A DNA stretch of 64,000 nt, taken from positions 62,001 to 126,000 of the forward strand of contig JBFWRV010000003.1 of assembly GCA_050248715.1 (NCBI GenBank), given 5' to 3'. This DNA is from AWTP1-13 sp050248715. Its GTDB lineage: Bacteria > Pseudomonadota > Alphaproteobacteria > Rhizobiales > Hyphomicrobiaceae. Position numbers and translations under genes: made by a program. Below are positions 20,197 through 28,850 of the stretch, piece by piece. Below the pieces are notes generated by a model that had not been told where the DNA came from, made no database searches, and saw only the letters and a program-made list of their open reading frames with translations. Within the stretch, counting starts at the first letter, position 1. Each line of letters opens with the position of its first letter.

Positions 20197-20580
20197 ATGG
20201 ATAAAGCGTTGCGTGACAAGGGCATGGCCATGCGCAAGGCCGTGCTAGGCGAGGAGTATGTGAACAAGTCGATGGCGTCGGCAGATGCCTTCAACGCTCC
20301 GTTCCAGGACATCCTCAACGAGTACTGCTGGGGCTTGGTGTGGACCGATGAGCGCCTGCCGAAGAAGACGCGATCGATGCTGAACCTCGTCATGCTGGCC
20401 TGCCTCGGGCGCATGCACGAATGGGAGCTGCACCTCAAGGGTGCGCTCAACAACGGCGTGACCAAGGACGAGATCCAGGCGATCCTGCATCAGATCGCGA
20501 TCTACGCGGGGGTGCCGCTTGCGGTCGAATGCTTCCGTGCGGCGCGCAAGGTGTTCGCCGAGGTCGAAAAGAGGGCTTGA
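20197..20580 (+). CDS. Carboxymuconolactone decarboxylase family protein
   Basis: A 127-residue alpha-helical protein of the AhpD/CMD superfamily. The start at 20197 is preceded by GGAGAGGA. The block LNLVMLACLGRMHEWELHLKGALNNGVTKDEIQAILHQIAIYAGVPLAVECF is typical of 4-carboxymuconolactone decarboxylases (PcaC), including the E/H pair in MHEWELH, with no CxxC as in AhpD peroxidases. PcaC decarboxylates gamma-carboxymuconolactone in the protocatechuate branch of the beta-ketoadipate pathway, but no other pca genes are nearby, so the exact reaction is uncertain. Confidence 0.88.
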   Translation: MDKALRDKGMAMRKAVLGEEYVNKSMASADAFNAPFQDILNEYCWGLVWTDERLPKKTRSMLNLVMLACLGRMHEWELHLKGALNNGVTKDEIQAILHQIAIYAGVPLAVECFRAARKVFAEVEKRA

Positions 20581-20610
20581 GCCGAGCAAGGCTGGCGCCA
20601 GGCGACGGCA

Positions 20611-21198
20611 CTACTGGCGCGCCGGCGGCCATCGGTCGCGCCAGTGGTGCGCCAGTCCCCAGGCAGCGATGGCAAGCGCCACGGCCAGGCCCAGGGCGGC
20701 GACGATGAGCTGCGACTTGGCGGCGGTGAGGACGCTGGCGCGGCGTGCGAGCCGGTAGGGAATGTTGGGATAAGCCTGCAGCGCCTCGGCCAGCGTCCAG
20801 TTTTCCGCGTAGTCCGCAAGGCAATAGAGCACCGGCACGCTCAGGAAGGTGTAACGGGCGCCGCGCGACAGCGGCACCGCCATGCGTTGGTCCGGCCGGC
20901 TGAACCAGATGTATGTGATGGACAGCGCCACCAGCAATAGGGTCGGCAGCACCATGTCCAGGGGTAGCAGCGTGTTCGTCAGGAACTCGCGCCCGCTCTT
21001 GCCGATCCTGGTGAAGGTGGCGCTGAGTTCGCCTGGAGTATAGTAGCCCAGACACAGGCCGAACGGACAACGAAAGAACTTCACGCCGGGGATGGCCGCC
21101 TGCGTGGCCCAGGTCATGCCGGCGAACCAGCCGATCGCAAGCGCGTTGGCCAGCCAGAAATGCCAGGCGCGCAAGCGCCGATCCATGACCGAGAGCAT
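20611..21198 (-). CDS. Multi-span membrane protein, 195 aa, function unknown
   Basis: The chosen ATG at 21198 has GGAGG six bases upstream. Four hydrophobic segments are visible (about 12-32, 70-90 in the MVLPTLLLVALSITYIW stretch, 106-125 around YTFLSVPVLYCLADY, and 155-180). The first loop carries two cysteines in FFRCPFGLCLGYYTPGE. I recognise no named family. It converges with the carboxymuconolactone decarboxylase family gene (30 bp between stops). Confidence 0.75.
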   Translation of the reverse strand: MLSVMDRRLRAWHFWLANALAIGWFAGMTWATQAAIPGVKFFRCPFGLCLGYYTPGELSATFTRIGKSGREFLTNTLLPLDMVLPTLLLVALSITYIWFSRPDQRMAVPLSRGARYTFLSVPVLYCLADYAENWTLAEALQAYPNIPYRLARRASVLTAAKSQLIVAALGLAVALAIAAWGLAHHWRDRWPPARQ

Positions 21199-21351
21199 GC
21201 CCTGCCTCCGTGGCCGCTCCACGTGCCCGCTCCCCACGAGTACCCGCATGCGGGGCGCAAGGCAAATGTCTGGAGGGCGCATCAGCCCAACGATGCTGGA
21301 CGGGCAAGCGCACCCATATCCGTCGCAATCGTCTGGGGTGCGGTGGCTTGA

Positions 21352-22146
21352 TCAGGACAGCCAGCGCTTGCGGCGCTTGTAGTGCTTCACGTCGCGATAG
21401 GACTTGCGCGAGCCGATCTCGTTGAGACCGAGGTAGAATTCGCGGATGTCGGAGTTCTCGCGCAGCTTCTGCACATCGCCCTCGAGCACGATGCGGCCGT
21501 TCTCCATGACGTAACCGTGGTGGGCGACAGCCAACGCCATCGTGGCGTTCTGCTCCACCAGCAGCACGGCGAGCTCCTCCTGGACGACGAGACGGGCGAC
21601 CATGCCGAAAATCTCCTCGACCAGCATGGGCGCCAGTCCGAGCGAGGGCTCGTCCAGCAGGATGACCTTGGGCTCCGACATCAGGGCCCGGCCGATCGCC
21701 AGCATCTGCTGCTCGCCGCCGGAGAGGTAGCCGGAGAGCTGTTGGCGCCGCTGGGCGAGCTGGGGGAAATAAGTGTAGACGCGCTCTATTCCTTCCCGGA
21801 TCTTGCGGGCGTGGCGCTGGATGTGGCCGCCCGCAATGAGATTCTCCTCGGTCGTCAGGTGCTCGAAGACACGCCGGCCTTCGAACACCTGGCTGATGCC
21901 GAGCCGGGTCACGTCGAAAGCGCGCATGCCATCGACGCGCCGGCCCTCAAAAGTGACGGAGCCGTTGGTCACCTCGCCGCGCTCGGTGCGGAGCACGCCG
22001 GAGATGGCTTTCAACGTCGTCGTCTTGCCGGCGCCGTTGGCTCCGAGCAGGGTCGTGATCGAGCCCGCCTTGACCTCGAGCGACACCCCCCTCAGCACCA
22101 GGATGACGCTGTCGTAGACGACCTCGATGTTGTTGACCGAGAGCAT
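21352..22146 (-). CDS. livF: ABC transporter ATP-binding protein, LivF type
   Basis: A 264-residue ATPase of the branched-chain/hydrophobic-acid uptake (HAAT) class. Walker A GANGAGKTT, ABC signature LSGGEQQMLAIGRALM and Walker B VILLDEPSLGLAP are intact, followed by the switch histidine region (LLVEQNA). The C-terminal extension (GLNEIGSRKSYRDVKHYKRRKRW) is basic and longer than in E. coli LivF. It is the last gene of the cluster livG - acyl-CoA ligase - livH - livM - binding protein - livF, separated from the binding-protein gene by 144 bp holding a palindromic repeat. Confidence 0.94.
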   Translation of the reverse strand: MLSVNNIEVVYDSVILVLRGVSLEVKAGSITTLLGANGAGKTTTLKAISGVLRTERGEVTNGSVTFEGRRVDGMRAFDVTRLGISQVFEGRRVFEHLTTEENLIAGGHIQRHARKIREGIERVYTYFPQLAQRRQQLSGYLSGGEQQMLAIGRALMSEPKVILLDEPSLGLAPMLVEEIFGMVARLVVQEELAVLLVEQNATMALAVAHHGYVMENGRIVLEGDVQKLRENSDIREFYLGLNEIGSRKSYRDVKHYKRRKRWLS

Positions 22147-22160
22147 GTCACGCCACCGTT

Positions 22161-22270
22161 GTCATCCCGGCCGGAGCGCAACAGCGCGGAGACCCGGGAC
22201 CCACGGCCAAGGCCAGCCGACCTGGCGGCCCCTGGGTCCCGGATCGTCGCTGCGCGACGTCCGGGATGAC
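22161..22270. repeat. Dispersed palindromic repeat (GTCATCCCGG ... CCGGGATGAC), copy 1
   Basis: The ends GTCATCCCGG and CCGGGATGAC are exact inverse complements. Inside, CGGGACCCA and TGGGTCCCG pair, and a terminal stem CGTCGCTGCGCGACG lies near the right end. The whole element can fold as one long hairpin. It sits between the binding-protein gene and livF. Copies 2 and 3 are at 30738-30850 and 46694-46813. Confidence 0.85.
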
Positions 22271-22290
22271 AGTCATTTGTATCACGCGGC

Positions 22291-23529
22291 TCAATTCGTC
22301 GCCGCCAGGTGCTTCCTGATGACGTCGCGGTAGGCCTGGAACCACTCGCCGTCCTTGACGAGCTTGCCGCCCTTGACGGTCCACACCTGCACCCAGCCGC
22401 CGCCCTCGTGGTCGGCCTCGACGATCTCCATCGGGGGCACCATGCCGCCGAGCGTGAAGCCCTTGACGGACTCCATGCCCTTCTTGAGGTCCTCGCCGGT
22501 GGGCTTGGCGCCGCCCTTGGCCTTGATGGCGTTGCGCGCCGCCTCGGCGTGGATGGCGGCGACCATGACACCGCGGTTATAGAAGACGCTCGTCTCCTGC
22601 TCCTTCGGCGGCGCTTTGCCCTGCGCCTGGTACATCGCGTTGATGTCCTTGATGACCTGGAAGTCGCCGCCGACGCCGGCGAACTGCAGCGTGTGATAGC
22701 CGTTGGCCACCGCGTATCCGCCGGCGGCCTTGATGTCCGCCTCCGAGGCGCCCCACACGAACGAGATCACCTTGCTCAAGGGGTAGCCCTTGCCCTTGAG
22801 CTCCTTGATGGACACCGATGGCGAGCGTCCGAAGAGGTGGGTGATGACGAAGTCGGGCTTGAAGCGGCCGGTGATGTCGAGCACCTGTGCCGCCATCTCC
22901 ACACCCGGAGCCGGAACGGCGAAGGTGCGGAGCTCGAAGCCTTCGCTCTTGGCCAGGTCCTCGAGGATCACGAGCGGCTCCTTGCCCGCGGGATTGTCAT
23001 AGAACAGATAGGCGATCTTCTTGCCCTTGAGGTTGCCGCCGAGCTGCTTCTTGGCGAACGCCACCGCGGCCGCGCCCTGTGACCAGTAGCTGGCGGCGAT
23101 CGGGAAGATGTAGGGGTAGCGCTTGCCGTCGGTGGCGGCGGCCGTGCCGAACCCCGGCGAGGTGCCGAGGACCTTGTCCTCCTCGAGCTTCTTGGTCAGC
23201 GCGGCGGTCTGCGGGGTGCCGTAGAGACCCTCGAGCACGGCGCCTTCCTTCTTGAAGCGCTCGTGCGCCTCCATGGAGGGTGGCACTTTGTACTCGTTGT
23301 CGATCTCGAGCACGCGAATCTTGTAGCCTTCGACGCCGCCCTTGCTGTTGAGCAGCGCGATGTAGTCGTGATAGCCGGGGCAGAGGAACACGCCCACCGT
23401 TTGCGTGGCGCCCGTGCGGTCGCAATGCAGACCGAACACGAGCTCCTTCTCCTGCGCGACGGCAGCGCCGGCCGCCAGTGCAATCGCCGCGGCGAGGCCC
23501 GCGGTGCGCCAACTCGTCCTTCTCGACAT
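22291..23529 (-). CDS. ABC transporter substrate-binding protein, LivK-like
   Basis: A 412-residue periplasmic binding protein of the leucine-binding fold. The start at 23529 has an excellent ribosome site (GGGAGGT). A signal peptide covers about residues 1-25 (ending AGAAVAQ). The mature sequence opens with LVFGLHCDRTGATQTVG, the LivK-type beta strand and ligand loop, and has GTPQTAALTKKLEEDKVLG and YPYIFPIAASYWSQGAAAVAF. The residues that bind alpha-amino groups in LivK are not obvious, and with an acyl-CoA ligase in the operon the ligand is more likely a carboxylic or aromatic acid. Upstream in-frame codons run through the livM gene in another frame and were ignored. Confidence 0.92.
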   Translation of the reverse strand: MSRRTSWRTAGLAAAIALAAGAAVAQEKELVFGLHCDRTGATQTVGVFLCPGYHDYIALLNSKGGVEGYKIRVLEIDNEYKVPPSMEAHERFKKEGAVLEGLYGTPQTAALTKKLEEDKVLGTSPGFGTAAATDGKRYPYIFPIAASYWSQGAAAVAFAKKQLGGNLKGKKIAYLFYDNPAGKEPLVILEDLAKSEGFELRTFAVPAPGVEMAAQVLDITGRFKPDFVITHLFGRSPSVSIKELKGKGYPLSKVISFVWGASEADIKAAGGYAVANGYHTLQFAGVGGDFQVIKDINAMYQAQGKAPPKEQETSVFYNRGVMVAAIHAEAARNAIKAKGGAKPTGEDLKKGMESVKGFTLGGMVPPMEIVEADHEGGGWVQVWTVKGGKLVKDGEWFQAYRDVIRKHLAATN

Positions 23530-23570
23530 CGATAACCTCCCTGTAGCTCCTTGGTTTCGTTGGTTCACGC

Positions 23571-24638
23571 TCAGTAAGAAAAAGGCCAGACGCGGAAATA
23601 GTTGCGGATGTTGCGCCACAATCGGTTGAGCCCCTCGGGCTCGATCACCAGGAAGAAGATGATGAGGGCGCCGAACAGCACCAGCCTGGTGCTGGAGATG
23701 ATGCTCGACATCTCTGCAGAAGAGAAGAACAAGCCCGCGAGCGGCTCCATGATCAGGCGCAGGACGATCGGCAGCATGGTGACGAAGACGGCGCCCAGGA
23801 TGGAGCCGAGCACGGAGCCGAGACCGCCGATGATGATCATGGCCAGGTAGTCGATGGAGACGCCGATCTGGAACTGCTCGTAGTTGGCGATGCCGAGATA
23901 GTAGGTATAGAGCACGCCGCACACGCCCGCGTAGAAAGACGAAATGGCGAACGCCAGCAGCTTGTAGCGGTAGATGTTGATGCCGATGATCTCGGCGGCG
24001 ATGTCCTGATCGCGGATGGCGACGAAGGCGCGGCCGATGCGGCTCCTGACGAGATTGAGCGTCGCCACGGTGGCAAGCACCGCGAAGAACAGCAGGAAGT
24101 AGTAGAGCTGGCCCTGGGTCTTGAGGTGATGGCCCATGAACTCTGGGCGCGGCACCTCGATGGAGGCCTGCGCACCGCCGGAGATGGCGGGCGTGTGGTT
24201 GATGATCCATTCGATGATGAGCTGACCTGCCAGCGTGGCAATGGCGAGGTAGAGGCCTTTGATCCTCAGGCTCGGCATGCCGACCACGGCGCCGATGAGC
24301 GCCGCCATCAGGCCGCCGGCGGGCAGCGTGATCCAGAAGGGCAGCTCCAGCTTCACCGCCAGGTTGGCGGCCGTGTAGGCGCCCACCGACATGAAGGCGG
24401 CGTGCCCGACCGAGATCTGGCCTGTGTAGCCGACAAGGATGTTGAGGCCGAGTGCACCGACGATGGCGATCAGCGAGAGGTTGATGATGGAGAGGTAGTA
24501 CTCGTGCAGGGAGAGCGGCAGGATGACTGCGAACAAGATGACGATGGCTGCCACTGTCCAGCGCGCGATCGGCAGCGGATAGAGCGCCATGTCGGCGGCA
24601 TAGCTGGTCTTGAAGACACCGGTCTCGCGATGGAGCAT
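23571..24638 (-). CDS. livM: ABC transporter permease, LivM type
   Basis: A 355-residue permease with about ten hydrophobic spans. The family hallmark LNILVGYTGQISVGHAAFMSVGAYTAANL is at about 65-95, and the cytoplasmic coupling segment with FVAIRDQDIAAEIIGINIYRYKLLAF follows later. The glycine-rich IIIGGLGSVLGSILGAVFV is also typical. It pairs with LivH to form the membrane channel. The livH stop and livM start are seven bases apart, so they are translationally linked. Confidence 0.94.
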   Translation of the reverse strand: MLHRETGVFKTSYAADMALYPLPIARWTVAAIVILFAVILPLSLHEYYLSIINLSLIAIVGALGLNILVGYTGQISVGHAAFMSVGAYTAANLAVKLELPFWITLPAGGLMAALIGAVVGMPSLRIKGLYLAIATLAGQLIIEWIINHTPAISGGAQASIEVPRPEFMGHHLKTQGQLYYFLLFFAVLATVATLNLVRSRIGRAFVAIRDQDIAAEIIGINIYRYKLLAFAISSFYAGVCGVLYTYYLGIANYEQFQIGVSIDYLAMIIIGGLGSVLGSILGAVFVTMLPIVLRLIMEPLAGLFFSSAEMSSIISSTRLVLFGALIIFFLVIEPEGLNRLWRNIRNYFRVWPFSY

Positions 24639-24645
24639 GGCGGCC

Positions 24646-25542
24646 TCACACCCTCTCGATGCGGTGGGTGCCGAACATGCCGTACGGCTTGAACATCAAA
24701 GCGATGATCATGAGCACGTAGGGCGCGAAGTCCTTCGTGCCGCCGCCGACATAAGGATCGAGGTAGCCGGCAGCCAGGCTCTCGACGAGGCCCACGATCA
24801 GTCCGCCGATCACGGCGCCGACGATGGAATCGAGCCCGCCAAGGATGACGACCGGGAATACCTTAAGCCCGACCAGCGCCAGGTGCACGTCCACGCCCAG
24901 CATGCTGCCCCAGATCACGCCGCCGAAGGCCGACACCGTGCCGGCCATGGCCCAGGCCAGGGCGAAGTAGCGTTCGACGTTGATGCCCATTGCCATCGCC
25001 ACCTGCTGGTTGTCGGCGACGGCCCGCATGGCGACGCCCATGCGGCTTTTCAGGAAGAACCAAGTGAAGATCGCCAGGAACAGCAAGGTGACGATGACGC
25101 CCAGCACCTGGATGGGCGGCAGGGAGATGGGCCCAAGCGTGATCGGCGTGTCGCCGATTGGCAGGGGCAGGGCGCGCGTCTCGCCGCCGACGGTGATCGG
25201 CGGCAGTCCGCGCAGGATGGCGCCGAGACCGATGGTGGCCATGATGACGGCGACCACGGGCCGCCCCAACAGGGGACGCAGGACGACGCGTTCGAGGGCG
25301 AAGCTGAAGACGACCATGACCGCAAGTGCCGCCACCACGGCGCCGAGGACCGGCATGCCTTTGACGCCAAGCACGAGGGCGGCGACGAAGCCCGCGAGCA
25401 TGACGAACTCGCCCTGGGCGAAGTTGATGGCGTCGGTCGCCTTGTAGACCAGCACGAATCCGAGCGCGATCAGCGAGTACATGAGCCCGATCGACAGGCC
25501 GCTGACGACGAGGGCCACCGCAAACTCCAGCTCACCCCACAT
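24646..25542 (-). CDS. livH: ABC transporter permease, LivH type
   Basis: A 298-residue permease with eight or nine spans. The signature ALGFVLVYKATDAINFAQGEFVMLAGF at about 26-53 is diagnostic for LivH, and the coupling loop MRAVADNQQVAMAMGINVERYFALAWAMAG is present. The segment VILGGLDSIVGAVIGGLIVG is conserved. It works with livM, livG and livF as a HAAT importer. Between the acyl-CoA ligase gene upstream and livH lie about 97 bp with a short palindrome (CCCCTCGAGGGG). Confidence 0.94.
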   Translation of the reverse strand: MWGELEFAVALVVSGLSIGLMYSLIALGFVLVYKATDAINFAQGEFVMLAGFVAALVLGVKGMPVLGAVVAALAVMVVFSFALERVVLRPLLGRPVVAVIMATIGLGAILRGLPPITVGGETRALPLPIGDTPITLGPISLPPIQVLGVIVTLLFLAIFTWFFLKSRMGVAMRAVADNQQVAMAMGINVERYFALAWAMAGTVSAFGGVIWGSMLGVDVHLALVGLKVFPVVILGGLDSIVGAVIGGLIVGLVESLAAGYLDPYVGGGTKDFAPYVLMIIALMFKPYGMFGTHRIERV

Positions 25543-25639
25543 GCCGCGCTCCTTTGGGCACCTCGCCCCGGCCTATCCCCTCGAGGGGGAGGGGAACAAT
25601 CGGCCACTGCGTGATCTTTTTGATCTCGGCCATTCAGCC

Positions 25640-27583
25640 TCACGCTGCCTTGCGGGCGGCCGGTTCGGGCGCGCCAATGTCGTGGATCCGAAGGGTCGAG
25701 GTGAGCGTGCTCTTGCGGCCGTCCTCGAAGGTGATGTCCATCGTCAGCTGTGTCTCGCCGGCGCCGCCGTAGAGTGCCTGGATCACGTTCGCGTACTTCT
25801 CTGCCACAAAGCCGCGGCGCACCTTGCGGGTGCGCGTCATCTCCGCATCGTCGGCATCGAGTTCCTTGTTGAGGATGACGAAGCGGCGCACGCGGCTGGT
25901 CGCAGGCAGCGTGGCATTGATCTTGGCCGCCTCCTCGATGACGAGCTTCGCCACCTCGGGTTTGCCCGCGAGGTCCATGTAGCTGGTGTAGGGCAGGTTC
26001 TTCTGCTCGGCCCACTTGCCGACCGTGCTCATGTCGATGGCGACCATTGCCGCAACGAACGCGCGCTGATCGCCGAAGGCCACGGCCTCGCGGATGTAGG
26101 GGCTGAACTTCAACTTGTTCTCGATGAACTGCGGGGCGAACGGCGTTCCGTCCGCAAGCTTGCCCACATCCTTGGCACGATCGATGATGGCAAGCTGGCC
26201 GCGCGGATCGACGAGGCCGGCATCACCGGTCTTGAGCCAGCCGTCGGCCGTGATGGCAGCGCGCGTCGCCTCGTCCTGCTTGTAGTAGCCGGCGAAGACG
26301 CCGGGGCCCCGTACCTCCACCTCGCCGGCCTCGGCAATGCGCACCTCGGTTTGGGGAACGATACGCCCGACCGTGTTGGGATCGGCCTCGCGGTCGCCCT
26401 GCAGGGCGACCAGGCCGCAGGCCTCGGTGGCACCGTAGACCTGCTTGAGATTGACGCCGAACGAACGGAAGAAGCGGAACGTGTCGGCGCCGAGGGGCGC
26501 GCCGCCGGTCAGGCAGGCGCGCGCGTTGCGCAGGCCGAGTTGGTCGCGCACCGGGCCGTAGACGAACATCTCGCCGAGTCGGTAGCCGAGGCGTGTGGTG
26601 GCCGGGATCGACTTGCCGTCGGCCTTCATCAGCTCGCAGCGCTCCGCGAGACGCCGGAAATACTCGTACACGCGACGCTTGAGCGGGGAGGCGTCGGAGG
26701 CTTTCACCTGCAGCGTGGTCAGCATGTTCTCCCAGATGCGCGGCGGCGCCAGGAAGACATTGGGGCCAAGCTCGCGCAAGTCGCGCTGCACGGTTTCGGG
26801 GTTCTCGGGGCAGTTGCAGACGGTGCCTGCCGCCATGCTGGTCGCTAGCGAGTAGACCATGTCGCCGACCCAGCCCATCGGCAGGTAGCACAGCCAGTTG
26901 TCGCCCTGCCGCAGCGGCTCGACGGACATGAAGATCTCGGCCGTGGAGATCATGTTGGCGTGGGTCAGCAGGGCGCCCTTCGACCGGCCCGTGGTGCCTG
27001 AGGTATAGGCGATGGCGGCGATGTCGCCACTTTTGCCCCGATCGAGCTCGCGTTCGAAGTAGTCGGGATGGCTTTCGCGGAAGGCGTGGCCGGCCGCCTC
27101 CACCTCGGCGAACGATTTGAGCAGGTCGTGGCGGTAGTCGCTCATGCCGCGCGGATCATCGTAGACGACGAGGCGCAGGGATTTCAGCTCGCCGGCCAGA
27201 GAAAGGACCTTGTCGACCTGCTCCTGATCCTCGGCCACGACCACCGACACCTCGGCGTGATCGAGCACGAAGGCGAGCTCGCGGGCGATGGAATCCTGAT
27301 ACAGCGGCACCGACATGCCGCCCAGAGCCTGCGCCGCCATCTGCGCCCAGTAGAGCCGGGCGCGGTTGTCGCCGAGCACCGACAGCTTGTCGCCACGCGC
27401 GAAGCCGGCGGCCGCCAGGCCCAGCGCGAAGTCGCGCACATGGCCGTAGCATTCGCTCCAGGTGTGGGTCTGCCAGATGCCGCGGTCCTTCTCGCGCATG
27501 CCGGGCTTGCGCCCTGAGCTGCGCGCGTGGCCGCGCAGCAGCTTGGGCAAGGTATCCGTCGCTGCGTCGGTAACGAGGCTCAT
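25640..27583 (-). CDS. AMP-dependent acyl-CoA synthetase/ligase inside the ABC operon
   Basis: A 647-residue ANL-superfamily enzyme that adenylates a carboxylic acid and transfers it to CoA. The ATP-binding P-loop is AAIAYTSGTTGRSKGALLTH, the second motif is YGATEACGLV, and the hinge region follows DGWLKTGDAGLVD. The length and the long C-terminal domain (AKINATLPATSRVRRFVILNKEL) resemble long-chain fatty acid ligases. Its ATG at 27583 overlaps the livG stop by four bases (ATGA), so it is part of the importer operon, suggesting import and CoA activation of the same acid. The substrate (fatty, aromatic or alicyclic) cannot be deduced. A terminal 40-residue extension rich in beta-type sequence is unusual. 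Confidence 0.93.
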   Translation of the reverse strand: MSLVTDAATDTLPKLLRGHARSSGRKPGMREKDRGIWQTHTWSECYGHVRDFALGLAAAGFARGDKLSVLGDNRARLYWAQMAAQALGGMSVPLYQDSIARELAFVLDHAEVSVVVAEDQEQVDKVLSLAGELKSLRLVVYDDPRGMSDYRHDLLKSFAEVEAAGHAFRESHPDYFERELDRGKSGDIAAIAYTSGTTGRSKGALLTHANMISTAEIFMSVEPLRQGDNWLCYLPMGWVGDMVYSLATSMAAGTVCNCPENPETVQRDLRELGPNVFLAPPRIWENMLTTLQVKASDASPLKRRVYEYFRRLAERCELMKADGKSIPATTRLGYRLGEMFVYGPVRDQLGLRNARACLTGGAPLGADTFRFFRSFGVNLKQVYGATEACGLVALQGDREADPNTVGRIVPQTEVRIAEAGEVEVRGPGVFAGYYKQDEATRAAITADGWLKTGDAGLVDPRGQLAIIDRAKDVGKLADGTPFAPQFIENKLKFSPYIREAVAFGDQRAFVAAMVAIDMSTVGKWAEQKNLPYTSYMDLAGKPEVAKLVIEEAAKINATLPATSRVRRFVILNKELDADDAEMTRTRKVRRGFVAEKYANVIQALYGGAGETQLTMDITFEDGRKSTLTSTLRIHDIGAPEPAARKAA

Positions 27584-28398
27584 GCCGGCGCACCCTTCTG
27601 GCCGGCCCCGAGGTAGGCGGCGATCACGGCGGGATTTCTCTGCACCTCGGCAGGCGGCCCCTCGGCAATCTTGCGACCGCGATCGAGCACCACCACGTGG
27701 TCGGAGATGTCCATCACCACGCCCATGTCGTGCTCGATCAGCACTACCGTAATGCCGCGCTCCTGGTTGGCGTCGAGGATGTAGCGCGCCATGTCCTGCT
27801 TCTCGTCCTGGTTCATGCCGCCCATCGGCTCGTCGAGCAGCAGCACCTTGGGTTGGAGTGCCAGCGCGCGGCCGAGCTCGACGCGCTTTCTGAGGCCGTA
27901 GGCGAGCGCCGCCGTCGGCTGCTTGCGCAGATCCTGCAGCTTGAGGAATTCGATGATCTCCTCGCAGACCTCGCGGTGGCGGACCTCCTCGCGCTGCGCC
28001 AGCCCCCAGTAGAGCACGCACCTGAGCACGCCCGAGCGCATGTGCACGTGCCGGCCGAGCATGAGGTTGTCCAGCACGGTGAGACCGCCGAAAAGCGCGA
28101 TGTTCTGGAACGTGCGCGCGATGCCCAGGCCCGCGATCTCGCTTGGCCGTTTGCGCGTGATGTCGCGGCTCTCGAGGCTGATGCTGCCTTCGTCGGGCCG
28201 ATAGAATCCCGAGATCATGTTGAGCAGCGAGGTCTTGCCGGCGCCGTTCGGGCCGATGATGGAGAGGATACGGCCCTTGGGCACGTCGAGAGAGGCGTCG
28301 CTGACGGCGGTCACCCCGCCGAAGCGCTTGGACACGCCCGCAACCGAGAGCTGGACCGTGGCGGCAGTGATTTGTTTGGGAGCCGGCGCGAAATTCAT
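27580..28398 (-). CDS. livG: ABC transporter ATP-binding protein, LivG type
   Basis: A 272-residue ATPase, start ATG at 28398 (GAAGGCGGGC just upstream). Walker A is GPNGAGKTSLLN, the ABC signature is diverged (TAALAYGLRKRVELGRALAL, where LSGGQ reads LAYGL, as is usual for LivG proteins), and Walker B is VLLLDEPMGGM followed by the switch histidine in VLIEHDMGVVMDIS. The loop GRKIAEGPPAEVQRNPAVIAAYLG is LivG-typical. First gene of the six-gene operon; it overlaps the acyl-CoA ligase gene by four bases. Confidence 0.94.
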   Translation of the reverse strand: MNFAPAPKQITAATVQLSVAGVSKRFGGVTAVSDASLDVPKGRILSIIGPNGAGKTSLLNMISGFYRPDEGSISLESRDITRKRPSEIAGLGIARTFQNIALFGGLTVLDNLMLGRHVHMRSGVLRCVLYWGLAQREEVRHREVCEEIIEFLKLQDLRKQPTAALAYGLRKRVELGRALALQPKVLLLDEPMGGMNQDEKQDMARYILDANQERGITVVLIEHDMGVVMDISDHVVVLDRGRKIAEGPPAEVQRNPAVIAAYLGAGQKGAPA

Positions 28399-28850
28399 CA
28401 GCCCGCCTTCAACGCGCGAGCCAGGGCCCAATGGCCATGAGTTCCGCAAAGCCTGACGGCCCGCATCGCTGCACCCTCCCAGGTGTCCACTGTATTTCCG
28501 CGCGGAGGCGGTCACTCTTGCGGCGACCAGCCCTCAGCCAGTGGTTTGCCCATGATCTTAAAGCACGCCCCGCACGGACGCCAAGGGCTGTTGTTAGGCT
28601 CGCAGTGCAGCAAGCCGTAGCATGCCATCGTCGGGCGGTGGGGGCTTCACCCGCAGTGATCGCCTCGCGGCGCACGCGGACGTCTGCCGCAGGCATGCCA
28701 GACAGGGCAGTCAGGGTGCGACACACGTCCCCTGGCGCGACAGCATCAGCGTCGAGAAAGTTGGAGGGTCGAGACGGGCTCGAGGGCTTCAAGCGTTCGT
28801 AGCTGCGTTCCGATCGGTGATGCCGGCCGGCATCGGCCGGGACGCGCCGG
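28399..28850. other. 452-bp intergenic stretch upstream of the livG operon
   Basis: No supported gene. On the minus strand a candidate sigma-70-type promoter reads TTGGCG (28579-28584) and TAAGAT (28555-28560) with an 18-base spacer, matching four of six consensus positions in each box; it would drive livG with a leader of about 150 bases. This is weak evidence. Several GC-rich short palindromes near 28822-28840 (GCCGGCCGGCATCGGCCGG) could be part of a terminator for the MetE-like gene's upstream side, but no T-run is seen. Confidence 0.35.

Noticed and set aside
23530..24210. N-terminal extension of the LivK-like frame into the livM gene
   Set aside because: The upstream part is an out-of-frame reading of livM; the signal peptide and ribosome site at 23529 fix the start.
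27584..28021. N-terminal extension of the acyl-CoA ligase frame
   Set aside because: It is an alternate reading of livG; the ATGA overlap at 27580-27583 fixes the ligase start.
21352..28398. Branched-chain amino acid importer as a firm assignment
   Set aside because: The operon contains an acyl-CoA ligase and the binding-protein ligand site does not clearly match LivK, so the substrate was left open.
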